Assembly (NCBI GenBank): GCA_002794705.1
Contig: PGTK01000003.1
Location: forward strand, 124,001-188,000
DNA: 64,000 nt
Reading direction: 5' to 3'
Source of the DNA: Candidatus Thermofonsia Clade 1 bacterium
Lineage (GTDB): Bacteria; Chloroflexota; Anaerolineae; Aggregatilineales; UBA2796
A model generated the notes under the pieces. That model was not told where the DNA came from and ran no database searches. It saw only the letters and a list, made by a program, of their open reading frames with translations. Position 1 is the stretch's first letter. Each line of letters starts with the position of its first letter. Of the stretch, positions 42,004 through 51,530 are shown piece by piece. A program made the position numbers and the translations under genes.

Positions 42004-45000
42004 GGCTGCTCAATCGGCAGCTTGCTCACATCGCCATACGTAAACTCGATTTGACGGATCGAGACCCAGCCATAGCGCCGCGTCTCACGATCGCGCACGC
42101 GCACCCATTGCGCGTCCGCTGTGCGCGCAAACGCCTCGTAATCCACGCCGAAGAATTCTGTGAAGTAGGTCGCCTCATTGCTAGGTCCATTGCGCACAAA
42201 GCAGCGCCGCACTGTCCTGAAGACCGTCAAGCCATGCACAGAGCCGCTGGCATACAGGCTGAAAGCGCCGCTTGTGCCGTCTAGCGCACGAATGACCACG
42301 CGATAGTCATCTGTGCTGCTCAGCTGCGGGATCGCAATGCGCAATTCCTCGCCTTCAGCGCTGGCAACGGCAACTGCCTCGCGCAGACCCTCGCGTGTGT
42401 AAATCTCCAGAGAGGCTTTCAGGCGCGAATCGGGCGTGGGACGCACCACAAACAGCACAGAGCGGCTGCGCGGCGTGTAGCGCCACTCCGAGATGCCTGC
42501 ATCGCGTACCCCATCAATGATGACGCGCTGCACCTCCTCAAAAGGCAAGAAATTGAAAGGCGCCCGCGTAGGCGTGGCGTCGGGCGCGCTTGTGATCACG
42601 CTGAGCCAGAAAGGACGCGCCATGCTGCCCAAGCCGCGTCCGCGCACAACGATCAAGTAGTCGCCGTCTTGGGTCAGCGGCGCGACCAACAGCGGCTGTG
42701 TGCGATTGTTCTCAGCGCTCGTACTCGCCTCCGCCACAAAGTTGCGTGCGGCATCATAGAGCGCCACAGTCGCAAAAACGGGATCAGGCGGGCGCGGCGT
42801 CGGTCTGCCAACGGGCGGCGGCGCGCCGGGCGTGTTGACCTCGCCTGCCACAGGCAAGTACAGCGAGATGAGCGCAATTTGTCCTGCCCTACCGCTAAAA
42901 CGATAGTACCGCTCCTCAGCTGCAGCAATTTGCCCCTGCGCATAGCCGTCTACAGGGATGAGCTGCGCAGCGTTAAGACGATCCGCACTGATGGTCGCTT
43001 CAATGATCGGAGTCGGCGGCAAAGTCTTATCCAGCAGGAAGAAGCTGAGCAGATAATCGCCCGCCGCGCTATCCTGAGTGGCGATCAAGCTAATTGCATA
43101 CTGCCCATCTTGCGCGAGCGGTGCCTCAAGCGCAGCATAGCCATCTTTGCGCGTCTGGCGCGCCTCACGGACGGGCGTGCCATCAGGCGCGATCAGCTGA
43201 AGAATCGGCGCGTCGCTGCGTTGCGTCTCAACGGTCACGCGCACCTGCTGATAGGAGCGCGCCAAAAAGCGATAGACCACTGAATCAGGCGCGCTCAGCC
43301 TGCCACGCATGATCTGTCCGCTGCTGATGTTGATGGTAGGCGGCGTGGGCGTAGGCGCGGGAATCTCTGCATTCAAACGGACAGTATAAGCGATCTCCTG
43401 ATCGGAGTCGTTACGAATTGTGAGCGTGTAAGTACCCGCCTGAGTCAGGCTGCGCCGCCAAGCCGATGAGGTAGCACTTGTGGAGGTATAGCCAAGCGAC
43501 TCCGTCCTGCCACTGGGATCCGCGACGCTGACCGAGACGCTCGCACCAACGCCGGGACGCCAAAAGACCAGCAAATCAACGTTATCAGCGAACTTGCCCT
43601 CAAACTTGAAGCTGATACGGCTGCCGCCTGTGAGGAAGCTGCTGGTCTCCACTTCGTTATAGCGCAATAGCTCTGGCACAAGCGGAATATTGCGCACAAA
43701 AGTAGCCCAGAGCGTGTACTGCAAGCGCTCACCGCTCACAAAAACCGTGTAAGTGCCATCTTGAGGCAGCTGATAAGTATTCTGCAGGCTACGCTCGCGC
43801 CCCACAACAGTTGTGCCGCTCGGAATGACCGTGCTACCATCAGGCGCAAGCAGCGCACCAAACGCCACCACGCCGCTCCCGTACAGACGGCTGACTGTCA
43901 AATTGATGACATCGCCCGCCTTGCCCTCAAAGTGCCACTCATGCGACTGCACAGCATCCATCTCGCCTGCCACAGCGCCGCCATAGCGCAAACTACGCTG
44001 AGTCTGCCATGCCGTCTCAGGCGGATAGTTCGAGAGCGTGTGGCTGAGCAAAAACGCCCCGTTCGTCGTCCCAACTTCGCCGCCTGCCCGCGTTACCACC
44101 ACGGTATACACGCCCGATTCCTGCAACAGCAGCCCATCAATCAGCGCAGTGCGGCTTTGCTCAGGATCAAGGCTGTTGTGGAAGGCGATCAAGCGACCGT
44201 TCGGCGCTAGCAACATCAGCAGCGGATCAAGGCGACTGGTGAGTCCCGGACGCGCCTCAAGGCGCAAGTACTGCCCCGCCAATGCCGAAAAAGTGTAGGT
44301 AAATTGGGCGCGACTGCTATCCACGCTGGCAGAGCGCTCTTCGCCCATATTGAGCGGCAAAAGCGTGTTATTGGAGCGGAAGTCAAGCCGAAAATCGCCA
44401 TTATTGGGTCGGTACGGCGCCGGCGAGAGCGTTACCGTGAAAGTGCCAGTCGTGAGCAAGACGGTATTGATGGTCTCAACATCATCGCCCGTTGTACCCT
44501 GATTGCTCTCATACAGCACATTGCCGCTCTGGTTATCCACTAAGCGCAAAAACGGATCGAGCGAGTTGGACTTGCGGCTGACAGTCAAGTTGATTGCCTC
44601 GCCACGCCTGCCCAAAAAGACAAATTGGCGCGTTTGGCGGTCAGCAAGGTTGCCGACAAGCGTCTCGCCGTAGGTGAGCAACGGCGTACCCGTCGGCACA
44701 AGCGCCGAAGGCGGATATGTGCTGAGCGGCGGCACAAGCGGCGGCTCACGGGTCAGGCGCAAGAGAAACTCGCCACCCGTGCGCCGTGAGTAGCGCGTGA
44801 CGCGAATGGTATACGTGCCATTCATCGGCAAGGTGAAAGACTCGATAGCGGCGTCGGTGGAGGCGTTCGAGTCGTCGTTCTGAGCGAGCAGCGTGCCACT
44901 CGGATCGAGCAACTCAAGGATCGGGTCGCCGATGCCGCCAATGCGCGCCGTGATGGTGACGCGATCGCCCGCTGCGCCCTCAAAATTGAAGCGCTGTTCA

Positions 45001-47531
45001 GGCGCGCTATCGTTCACAAAGCTGCGAATGCTATCGCCATAGCGCAAAAAGTTGCGCGGCGCGGGCGTGGCAATGCCGTCAACGGGCAGGCGCTCCAAAC
45101 GCACCACATACTGCCCGCGCTGACCGCCCACAACCCCGATTTCAACGGTATACTGTCCGCTCTGCGGCAAGAGCAGGCGCGGCAGCTCGCCCTGCGGCGC
45201 AAGCACGCCCTCAGGCGGCAAGCCCGCGCCACGCACGGTAGCGCGCAACGTCAGACTGCTATCACCTAGCGGCAAAACGCGCAAAGCGATCAGCTCCTGC
45301 GCCCTGCCCACAAACGTCCACTGATCCACAGCCTGAGGCGAGGGCAAGTAGCCGCCGAACTCGCCGCCGAACTGCAAAGCCCGAATCGGCGTGCTGCTGG
45401 GCGTCAAAGTGAGCGTGGGGAGCGGCGTCGGCGTACGGCTGGGCGTCAAAGTGGGCGTGGGCGTAGCCGTGGGGCGCAAGCCGCGCTCCAAAAGGGTCAC
45501 ATTCAGGATGTAACTGCCGCTAGACGTGCCGCGCTCAAGGTTGCGCCGCGAGACAAACAGGATGTAATCATCATCTCTGGGCAATGGCAGCGTATTGAGC
45601 GTGCCGCCGCTATCGTTCCAGTCTACAAAGTTGCCACGCGAATCGAGCAGGCGCACAACTGGGATCAAGTTGCCGCTGACCACGCTGACACTGATTAAAA
45701 GCCTATCGCCGTAGTTACCACGCAGACGCCACTCGTTAAAAGGCGTCTCGGAGTCAATGGCGCCTTCAACGGTCATGTTGTAATCCAGCGCACGGCTGGC
45801 AACCGCCTGCGCATTGACAGTCGGCGTGACAAAGACCGTTGGCGTCACAGTCGGCGTGGGCGTGGCAGTGGACGTAAACGTCGGCGTCAAGGTTGGGGTC
45901 GGGCTAGGTGTGAAACTCAGTGTGAAGGTGAAGGTCGGCGTGGGCGTCTGAGTGGGCGTGGCAGTCGGCGTGAAAGTAAAAGTTGGCGTCTGAGTGGGCG
46001 TAGCTGTAGCAGTCGGTGTGAAGGTGAACGTAGGCGTGGCAGTTGGCGTGAAAGTTGCCGTGAACGAGGCAATCGCCTCAGCCGTACTGGTCTGAGCAAA
46101 CGCCAAAATTTGCTCGGCTACCAGAGTCTGAATTTGGATCGCCTCAACCGTCTGCTGGCGAGCAAAAGCGGTCTGCTGGACTACCAAAGCCGTCTGAGAG
46201 GCAATGGCAGCCGCCGTCTGTGCAGCGATCAAGCGCGGATCAAGCGTAGGTGTGGCGGTCGGCGTGATGGTCGGCGTCAAAGAGGGCGTGAGCGTGAGGG
46301 TAGATGTGGCAGTCGGCGTTAGTGTGGCAGTCGCGGTAGATGTAGGCGTGGCAGTGGCGGACTCCGTCAACGTCAAGGTCGCGGTAGGCGCCTGAGCAAG
46401 GACCGTGGCAGGCGAAGGCTCAGGCGTGTGCGTATCGGTCACAATCACAACGGGCGGCGCCTGCGCAGGGGTCTCAGGCGGGGGAGTCTCAGTGGCTTGA
46501 GCAACCGTCGGGGTTTGCTCAGGCGCACTGATCAGCAACACCAAAACTCCCACCAATGCCAAGATGATCAACATGCCGCCGATCAAAATGAGACGGCTTG
46601 AGGAGGCAGGCTTGGGGCGTGGCGGCAAGGTCTGATCAGCGCCAAGTCCGCTTTGGCGCGGCAACGCCTGACTAGTGGGCGTCTGCGTGCTGATCGGCAA
46701 AGGGCGACCCTCAAAAGCGGCGCGGCACGCCTGAGCCAGCTCTGTAGCGCTCTGAAAACGCTCTTCAGGCGCCTTGGCAAGCGCTCGCTGTAAGACGAGG
46801 TCAAGGGCAGGTGGCAAATCAGGATGACTCTCATGCAAGGGCGGCGGCTGCTTGTAAATATGCGCATTCATCATGGCAAAGGGCGTATCCGCCTTGAAAG
46901 GCGTCTCGCCTGTCAGCATTTCGTAGAGCATCACGCCCAGCGCATAAATATCCACTGCAGGCGTAGGCGATTCGCCACGCCACTGCTCAGGTGCCATGTA
47001 GGCAGGCGTCCCCATCATCTGCCCGCTCTGAGTCAGGGCGCCAGTATCGCTGAGCATCTTAGCAATGCCGAAATCGGTCAGGAAGGCATTGCCAAGCGTA
47101 TCCAGCAGCACATTCTGCGGCTTCAAATCGCGGTGGACAATGCCCTGCATGTGCGCGTAGTCAAGCGCGGCGCTGATCTGCTCTAAAATGCGCACTGCCC
47201 GTTCAGGCGAGAGGCGTCCGCTCTGACGCAGAGCATCGGCAAGGTTGCCGCCCTCCAGCAGCTCCATGACCAGATAAACAAGGTCATCTTGCCGCCCATA
47301 ATCAAAGACCTTCAAAATGTGCGGGTGGCTGAGCCGTGCGATTACCTGCGCCTCAAGGTCAAAGCGCGCCTTGAACTGCTCTGAATCGCTCAGCTCAGGT
47401 TTGATGACCTTGATCGCCACATCGCGGTTCATCGTGGCTTGGTGCGCACGATAGACCGTCGCCATGCCGCCTCTGCCCAGCACGGCTGTAATGCGATACT
47501 GTCCCAAAGTCTGCCCAATTGGATTTGCCAT
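42000..47531 (-). CDS. Membrane Ser/Thr protein kinase with extracellular PPC-like repeats and SH3
   Basis: Start at ATG 47531, because a promoter at 47571-47599 would begin the message near 47564, downstream of the longer open frame's first codon. The 1843-residue product has a Hanks-type kinase (about 10-265: GRGGMATVYRA, AIKVIKPE, HRDLKPQNVLL, DFGIAKM, APEQWRG), one membrane helix (about 313-335), a long Thr-Pro-rich linker, then many beta-rich units of the pre-peptidase C-terminal type (repeated pattern GDRLLISVSVV... YILFVSR, GTYTIRVTRYSRRTGGEF, GQYAISLIA) and a C-terminal SH3-like domain (VRNGPSNEATY ... WVRVRD). It looks like a sensor kinase for cell-wall or surface signals. Confidence 0.88.
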   Translation of the reverse strand: MANPIGQTLGQYRITAVLGRGGMATVYRAHQATMNRDVAIKVIKPELSDSEQFKARFDLEAQVIARLSHPHILKVFDYGRQDDLVYLVMELLEGGNLADALRQSGRLSPERAVRILEQISAALDYAHMQGIVHRDLKPQNVLLDTLGNAFLTDFGIAKMLSDTGALTQSGQMMGTPAYMAPEQWRGESPTPAVDIYALGVMLYEMLTGETPFKADTPFAMMNAHIYKQPPPLHESHPDLPPALDLVLQRALAKAPEERFQSATELAQACRAAFEGRPLPISTQTPTSQALPRQSGLGADQTLPPRPKPASSSRLILIGGMLIILALVGVLVLLISAPEQTPTVAQATETPPPETPAQAPPVVIVTDTHTPEPSPATVLAQAPTATLTLTESATATPTSTATATLTPTATSTLTLTPSLTPTITPTATPTLDPRLIAAQTAAAIASQTALVVQQTAFARQQTVEAIQIQTLVAEQILAFAQTSTAEAIASFTATFTPTATPTFTFTPTATATPTQTPTFTFTPTATPTQTPTPTFTFTLSFTPSPTPTLTPTFTSTATPTPTVTPTVFVTPTVNAQAVASRALDYNMTVEGAIDSETPFNEWRLRGNYGDRLLISVSVVSGNLIPVVRLLDSRGNFVDWNDSGGTLNTLPLPRDDDYILFVSRRNLERGTSSGSYILNVTLLERGLRPTATPTPTLTPSRTPTPLPTLTLTPSSTPIRALQFGGEFGGYLPSPQAVDQWTFVGRAQELIALRVLPLGDSSLTLRATVRGAGLPPEGVLAPQGELPRLLLPQSGQYTVEIGVVGGQRGQYVVRLERLPVDGIATPAPRNFLRYGDSIRSFVNDSAPEQRFNFEGAAGDRVTITARIGGIGDPILELLDPSGTLLAQNDDSNASTDAAIESFTLPMNGTYTIRVTRYSRRTGGEFLLRLTREPPLVPPLSTYPPSALVPTGTPLLTYGETLVGNLADRQTRQFVFLGRRGEAINLTVSRKSNSLDPFLRLVDNQSGNVLYESNQGTTGDDVETINTVLLTTGTFTVTLSPAPYRPNNGDFRLDFRSNNTLLPLNMGEERSASVDSSRAQFTYTFSALAGQYLRLEARPGLTSRLDPLLMLLAPNGRLIAFHNSLDPEQSRTALIDGLLLQESGVYTVVVTRAGGEVGTTNGAFLLSHTLSNYPPETAWQTQRSLRYGGAVAGEMDAVQSHEWHFEGKAGDVINLTVSRLYGSGVVAFGALLAPDGSTVIPSGTTVVGRERSLQNTYQLPQDGTYTVFVSGERLQYTLWATFVRNIPLVPELLRYNEVETSSFLTGGSRISFKFEGKFADNVDLLVFWRPGVGASVSVSVADPSGRTESLGYTSTSATSSAWRRSLTQAGTYTLTIRNDSDQEIAYTVRLNAEIPAPTPTPPTINISSGQIMRGRLSAPDSVVYRFLARSYQQVRVTVETQRSDAPILQLIAPDGTPVREARQTRKDGYAALEAPLAQDGQYAISLIATQDSAAGDYLLSFFLLDKTLPPTPIIEATISADRLNAAQLIPVDGYAQGQIAAAEERYYRFSGRAGQIALISLYLPVAGEVNTPGAPPPVGRPTPRPPDPVFATVALYDAARNFVAEASTSAENNRTQPLLVAPLTQDGDYLIVVRGRGLGSMARPFWLSVITSAPDATPTRAPFNFLPFEEVQRVIIDGVRDAGISEWRYTPRSRSVLFVVRPTPDSRLKASLEIYTREGLREAVAVASAEGEELRIAIPQLSSTDDYRVVIRALDGTSGAFSLYASGSVHGLTVFRTVRRCFVRNGPSNEATYFTEFFGVDYEAFARTADAQWVRVRDRETRRYGWVSIRQIEFTYGDVSKLPIEQP
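45820..46440 (-). repeat. Low-complexity Thr-Pro linker coding repeat in the kinase gene
   Basis: The DNA contains many near-copies of a GGCGTGGCAGTCGGCGT-type word, encoding TPTxTPTxT runs interrupted by a short Ala/Gln/Ile helix segment. It codes the extracellular stalk between the membrane helix and the repeat domains. It is a codon-level repeat, not a CRISPR or mobile element. Confidence 0.8.
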
Positions 47532-47570
47532 AGGTAAGTTTGTCTGCGCCTGCCCAATAGGATAGGCTAC

Positions 47571-47599
47571 ATTGTAATGCACTAAGTGCGCTAAGGCAA
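47571..47599 (-). promoter_or_regulatory. Promoter of the Ser/Thr kinase gene
   Basis: On the minus strand TTGCCT (47599-47594), 17-base spacer, TACAAT (47576-47571). It lies just downstream of the valS terminator and decides the kinase start at 47531. Confidence 0.72.
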
Positions 47600-47628
47600 T
47601 TTTGATCAATGGAGGGCTTGGTAGGGAT

Positions 47629-47665
47629 AAAAAATGACTCGCCATTGGGGTGAAATGGCGAGTCA
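47629..47665 (-). terminator. valS terminator
   Basis: On the minus strand TGACTCGCCATT (47665-47654) pairs perfectly with AATGGCGAGTCA (47646-47635) around a 7-base loop, followed by six U (47634-47629). A strong intrinsic terminator 20 bases past the valS stop. Confidence 0.93.
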
Positions 47666-47686
47666 GGCTGTGCAGAAACGCGAGTC

Positions 47687-50311
47687 TTACAGCGCAGCGA
47701 GGCGCTCTTGAAGGGCGGCGTGCGCCTGCTGCAGTTCAGCAAGTTTGGCGCGCTCTTTTGCCACCACCTCCGGCTTGGCACGGCTGACAAACTGCTCATT
47801 CGCCAACATCTTCTCGGTCTTCTCGATCTGGGCGCTCAAAGCTGCCAGCTCTTTGGTCAGGCGCTCGCGCTCAGCGCTCAGATCAACCATGCCCGCCAAA
47901 GGCAAGTAGAGCGTCACCTCACCGCTGATCACAGTCGCTGCCTGCTCAGGCGCGGCGCCGCTGAGCGGCTCAAGGCGCTCCACATTGCACAAGCGCGAGA
48001 ACATCTCAGTATGCGCCAGCAAAATCGGCATGAAAGCGCCGCCATCAGCAATAGCAGTCAGGCGCTTGGCAGGCTCAACCTTGTACTCAGCGCGCACATT
48101 GCGCACCTTGACGATCAAATCGCGCAGCACGTCCATATGCGCCTCAGCCGTGTCATCCAAGTAGCGCGTATCCGCCTCGCACCAGCGCGCAAGGATCAGC
48201 GGCTGATCAGGCTGCTTATCGGGCAGGTAGCTCCAAATTTCCTCAGTGATATACGGCATGTAGGGATGCAACAGCCGCAGAGCGCTATCCAAGACGTGCA
48301 GCAAGACGGCACGAGTCTGCGCTTTGGCGCTTGGATCATCGCCATAGAGCGCATTCTTGCTATTTTCAACGTACCAATCGGCGAATTCATCCCAGAGGAA
48401 GTCGCGGATTTGGCGGCCTGCCTCGCCGTAAAGGTAGTTATCAAACAGGCGTTGAACAGTGGCGATCAACCTGTTGAGGCGACTGAGAATCCAGCGGCTG
48501 GGCAAATCAAGCGCCTCAGGCGCGGGTAGCGACTGCGGCGTGTAGCCCTCGCCGAGATTGATCAGCACAAAGCGTGCGATCTGCCAGAGTTTGTTGCCGA
48601 AGTTGCGTCCGTACTCGATCTGGCGCTCAGCAAGGTTGAGATCGTTGCCCGGCGTGCCGCCCGTGAGCAAGGTGAAGCGCAGTGCATCTGTACTGTATTT
48701 CTGCATAGCGTCACGCGGATCGATCACGTTGCCTTTGGTCTTGCTCATCTTTTCGCCGTGTTCATCGCGCACCAGGCCGTGCAAATAGACCGTGTGGAAC
48801 GGCGGCTGATCAGTGAACCACAAGCCCAGCATGATCATGCGCGCCACCCAGAAAAACAGGATATCGTAGCCCGTCTCTAGGATGTCCGTTGGATAGAAGC
48901 GCTGAAAGTCGGGCGTGTTATCAGGCCAGCCAAGCGTGCTGAAAGGCCATAAGCCGCTGCTGAACCACGTATCCAGCACGTCGGGGTCTTGCGTGAGATT
49001 CGGATCGGTCAGGTCTTCGCGGGAGACGTAGATGTTGCCCTGCGCGTCATACCAGACGGGAATGCGATGTCCCCACCACAATTGGCGGCTGATGCACCAA
49101 TCCTTGATGTTCTCTAGCCAATTGAAATAGATTTTCTCAAAGCGCTCTGGCACGATCTTGATGCGCCCGTCGCGCACAGCGGCAATTGCCTTTTCTGCCA
49201 GAGGCGCCATGCGCACGAACCACTGCTCACTCAGGAGCGGCTCGATGATCTCGCCGCCGCGAGTAGCACGCGGCGTGATGCGCATATACGGCTCAGTCTT
49301 GATAGTCAAGCCCGCTGCGCTCATATCCGCCCAGAGCCGCTCCCGCGCCACAAAACGATCCAAGCCCTGATAGGGACCTGCCTCGGCGTTGAGCGTGGCG
49401 TCTTTATTCATGATGTTGAGGATCGGCAAGTTATGGCGCTGTGCGATCTCATAGTCGCTGAAGTCATGACCGGGCGTGACCTTGAGCGCGCCCGTGCCAA
49501 AGGCACGATCCACATACTCATCAGCGATGATCGGGATCGGACGGTTGAGGATTGGCACATAGGCGGTCCTGCCGATGAACTGCTGATAGCGCTCATCCTC
49601 AGGATGCACAGCGACGGCTGTATCGCCGAGGATGGTCTCTGGGCGCGTAGTTGCCACTGGGATGAAGCCGCCGCCTTCCACAGGATACTTGAAATGATAA
49701 AGCGTGGCAGGCTCCTCGTTATACTCCACTTCGAGGTCGCTCACGGCGGTCTGCAAGCCGGGCGACCAATTGATCAGGCGCTTGCCGCGATAGATCAAGC
49801 CCTGCTCCCAGAGCCTGACAAATGCCTCGCGCACAGCCCGCGAGAGCGGCTCATCAAGCGTGAAGCGCTCCCGATCCCAATCACAGGAGGCGCCCAGCAG
49901 CCGTAATTGCTGCACAATCGTGCCGCCATACTTTTCCTTCCACTGCCAAGCGCGCTCAAGGAATGCCTCGCGCCCGATCGCCTCACGGCTCGTGCCTTCC
50001 TCCTGCAGCAGACGCTCCACCATCAGCTGCGTAGCAATCCCGGCATGATCTGTCCCGGGAATCCAGAGCGCCGCTTTGCCGCGCATCCGCTCATAGCGGA
50101 TCATCAGGTCTTCCACGCTGACAAACATGGCATGACCGAGATGTAGCTCACCTGTGACGTTCGGCGGCGGAATGGCGATCACGAAGGGCTTAGCATCGGG
50201 CGGCACGCACTCAGGCTTGAACCAGCCGTTCGTCTCCCAGTAGCGGTAGAGGCGCGGCTCTGCCTCATGGTAGTTGAAGTTTTTGGGCATCTCCTCAATA
50301 TTTCGGGGCAT
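47687..50311 (-). CDS. valS: Valyl-tRNA synthetase
   Basis: Start taken at ATG 50311 with GAGG seven bases upstream; GTG 50320 and ATG 50290 are alternatives. The 874-residue product has the class I motifs PPPNVTGELHLGHA (HIGH, 57-60) and KMSKTKGNV (KMSKS with the final Ser replaced by Thr), the editing-domain TTRPETILGDTAVAVHP, WCISRQLWWGHRIPVWY, and the C-terminal coiled-coil arm with LTKELAALSAQIEKTEKML. It charges tRNA-Val and edits threonine. It follows the methyltransferase gene by 28 bases, and both lie behind a T-box leader. Confidence 0.96.
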   Translation of the reverse strand: MPRNIEEMPKNFNYHEAEPRLYRYWETNGWFKPECVPPDAKPFVIAIPPPNVTGELHLGHAMFVSVEDLMIRYERMRGKAALWIPGTDHAGIATQLMVERLLQEEGTSREAIGREAFLERAWQWKEKYGGTIVQQLRLLGASCDWDRERFTLDEPLSRAVREAFVRLWEQGLIYRGKRLINWSPGLQTAVSDLEVEYNEEPATLYHFKYPVEGGGFIPVATTRPETILGDTAVAVHPEDERYQQFIGRTAYVPILNRPIPIIADEYVDRAFGTGALKVTPGHDFSDYEIAQRHNLPILNIMNKDATLNAEAGPYQGLDRFVARERLWADMSAAGLTIKTEPYMRITPRATRGGEIIEPLLSEQWFVRMAPLAEKAIAAVRDGRIKIVPERFEKIYFNWLENIKDWCISRQLWWGHRIPVWYDAQGNIYVSREDLTDPNLTQDPDVLDTWFSSGLWPFSTLGWPDNTPDFQRFYPTDILETGYDILFFWVARMIMLGLWFTDQPPFHTVYLHGLVRDEHGEKMSKTKGNVIDPRDAMQKYSTDALRFTLLTGGTPGNDLNLAERQIEYGRNFGNKLWQIARFVLINLGEGYTPQSLPAPEALDLPSRWILSRLNRLIATVQRLFDNYLYGEAGRQIRDFLWDEFADWYVENSKNALYGDDPSAKAQTRAVLLHVLDSALRLLHPYMPYITEEIWSYLPDKQPDQPLILARWCEADTRYLDDTAEAHMDVLRDLIVKVRNVRAEYKVEPAKRLTAIADGGAFMPILLAHTEMFSRLCNVERLEPLSGAAPEQAATVISGEVTLYLPLAGMVDLSAERERLTKELAALSAQIEKTEKMLANEQFVSRAKPEVVAKERAKLAELQQAHAALQERLAAL

Positions 50312-50339
50312 GGCGTTCACCTCACTCCTGATCGCAAAA

Positions 50340-51137
50340 TTAGGTACGCTGTGCTATCACCTGTAATTCCCAGCCGAGAGTCTCGGCACTTGAGAGCCTA
50401 AAGCCCGCAGTATGCAGCATATCCTCCAGCTCAGTGCGGCGCAGAGCGCGCTGCAGGGCGCCAAAGCGCGTTGTGACAAACGACTCATCCTTGCCCGTCA
50501 CCACAAAGATGTTATGCAGCACGCTGAGCGGCTCAGTGGCTTGCCAGTCGTAGAGATCGAACAGAATCGCACGTCCCTCAGGCAGATCGTCATGCACATG
50601 GCGCGGCACAAAACGCGGACGATCCTCCAAAAGCAGGTCAAAGGCGGGCAAGCTCAGAACAAGCGCGCCTTCAGAGCGCAACAAGCCATGCAAGTTGCGC
50701 AACGCAGCATGGATCGCCTCATCGGTCAGCAGATTGGCTAGGATACCACCCTTCAGCAGCGCCAAATCGAAAGTGCCTGTGATCGCCTCGCTGAGCGTGG
50801 GCAAATCAGCGCGCACAAAGGTGATATCATCCTGCAAATCGAACTGTGTGGCATTTTGATAGGCGCGCTGAAGCATGATTTGAGTTGGGCAAACAGCCGT
50901 GACCGTCACAGCGTTCATAGCCAGCGCAATGGCGTGCAAGCCAACTGAGGCAGAGCCATCTAAGACGGATTGAGCGCGCTGCTTGCGCAACAGACGGCGC
51001 AACACGGCGCTCTCGCGCTGAACGGCAGCCCGCCAATCGTGGAAGAGCAAGTGCGAATGCTCGGCAAAAGCGTCATAGTAGCTATTTAGATCAGTAGAGA
51101 GCGCAGGCGACGCTTCCGAGAATAAATGACTGAACAT
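50340..51137 (-). CDS. Class I SAM-dependent methyltransferase-like protein in the valS transcript
   Basis: Start at ATG 51137, preceded by AGGAG; the longer open frame would begin inside the T-box terminator. The 265-residue product has a Rossmann SAM motif (VLDGSASVGLHAIALAM, about 60-76, with DGS in place of the usual DxGxGxG), an acidic VRADLPTLSEA, and FDLALLKGGILANLLTDEAI near the motif IV position. Later strands include EGALVLSLPAFDLLLED and a C-terminal FRLSSAETLGWELQVIA. The target is unknown. Its place between a T-box and valS suggests a link to tRNA or to branched-chain amino-acid supply, but it may be a passenger. Confidence 0.75.
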   Translation of the reverse strand: MFSHLFSEASPALSTDLNSYYDAFAEHSHLLFHDWRAAVQRESAVLRRLLRKQRAQSVLDGSASVGLHAIALAMNAVTVTAVCPTQIMLQRAYQNATQFDLQDDITFVRADLPTLSEAITGTFDLALLKGGILANLLTDEAIHAALRNLHGLLRSEGALVLSLPAFDLLLEDRPRFVPRHVHDDLPEGRAILFDLYDWQATEPLSVLHNIFVVTGKDESFVTTRFGALQRALRRTELEDMLHTAGFRLSSAETLGWELQVIAQRT

Positions 51138-51195
51138 GCGAGTCTCCTGATTTCGTGATGTATTGTCACAGGGCGCATGTGGCGCGCTGTGGCAT

Positions 51196-51232
51196 AAAAA
51201 ATGCCCTTCGCCACTCACGAGGACGAAAGGCA
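51196..51232 (-). terminator. T-box terminator hairpin
   Basis: TGCCTTTCG (51232-51224) pairs with CGAAGGGCA (51210-51202, one G-U), then six U (51201-51196). It would form when tRNA is charged and stop transcription before the methyltransferase-valS genes. Confidence 0.87.
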
Positions 51233-51441
51233 CAAGGCTTTCGCGGTACCACCTCGCTTCCGCTGCGAACAGCGGCGCTCATTGCTGCGATAACGGGCAG
51301 ACCCGTGTGCGCTTAATGGCAACAGGCGTTCAGCACACCAACTCGGCAGGGACATTCGGCAGGGCGTCGGGCGATCTTGCAGCCTGAGGATCGCCTCTCT
51401 GAGACGGCGCGACCTGCTTTTCGCTGCGTCAACGTCTTTAG
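51196..51441 (-). ncRNA. T-box riboswitch leader upstream of the methyltransferase-valS operon
   Basis: On the minus strand the leader contains the invariant T-box bulge TGGTACCGC (51251-51243) within GAGGTGGTACCGCG, upstream stems including GGCGATC/GATCGCC around 51393-51366, and an AGAGAG block. A competing terminator follows at 51232-51196. It reads tRNA charging by pairing with the uncharged 3' end. A GTC (Val) triplet at 51353-51351 lies on the 3' side of the putative stem I, fitting control by tRNA-Val, though I could not fold the specifier loop with certainty. Confidence 0.88.
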
Positions 51442-51447
51442 ATGGCT

Positions 51448-51476
51448 ATGTTAACAACAAGCTACGCACTTGTCAA
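51448..51476 (-). promoter_or_regulatory. Promoter of the T-box-valS operon
   Basis: On the minus strand consensus TTGACA (51476-51471), 17-base spacer, TAACAT (51453-51448). It starts the T-box leader near 51441. Confidence 0.8.
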
Positions 51477-51493
51477 CTTTCGCGCATCCATGC

Positions 51494-51522
51494 TTGACGC
51501 CACACGGCGAATCGCCTACAAT
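51494..51522 (+). promoter_or_regulatory. tRNA-Arg promoter
   Basis: TTGACG (51494-51499), 17-base spacer, TACAAT (51517-51522), nine bases before the tRNA. It is divergent from the T-box promoter, 18 bases away. Confidence 0.75.
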
Positions 51523-51530
51523 GCAAGTGT

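Noticed and set aside
45820..46440. Possible CRISPR or tandem satellite because of repeating GGCGTGGCAGTC-like words
   Set aside because: Spacing is irregular and in frame with Thr-Pro codons; no unique spacers and no cas genes.
51428..51437. Start of a gene in the 500-base stretch 51138-51637
   Set aside because: The stretch is fully explained by T-box leader, terminator, two divergent promoters and tRNA-Arg; short open frames there overlap RNA structure.
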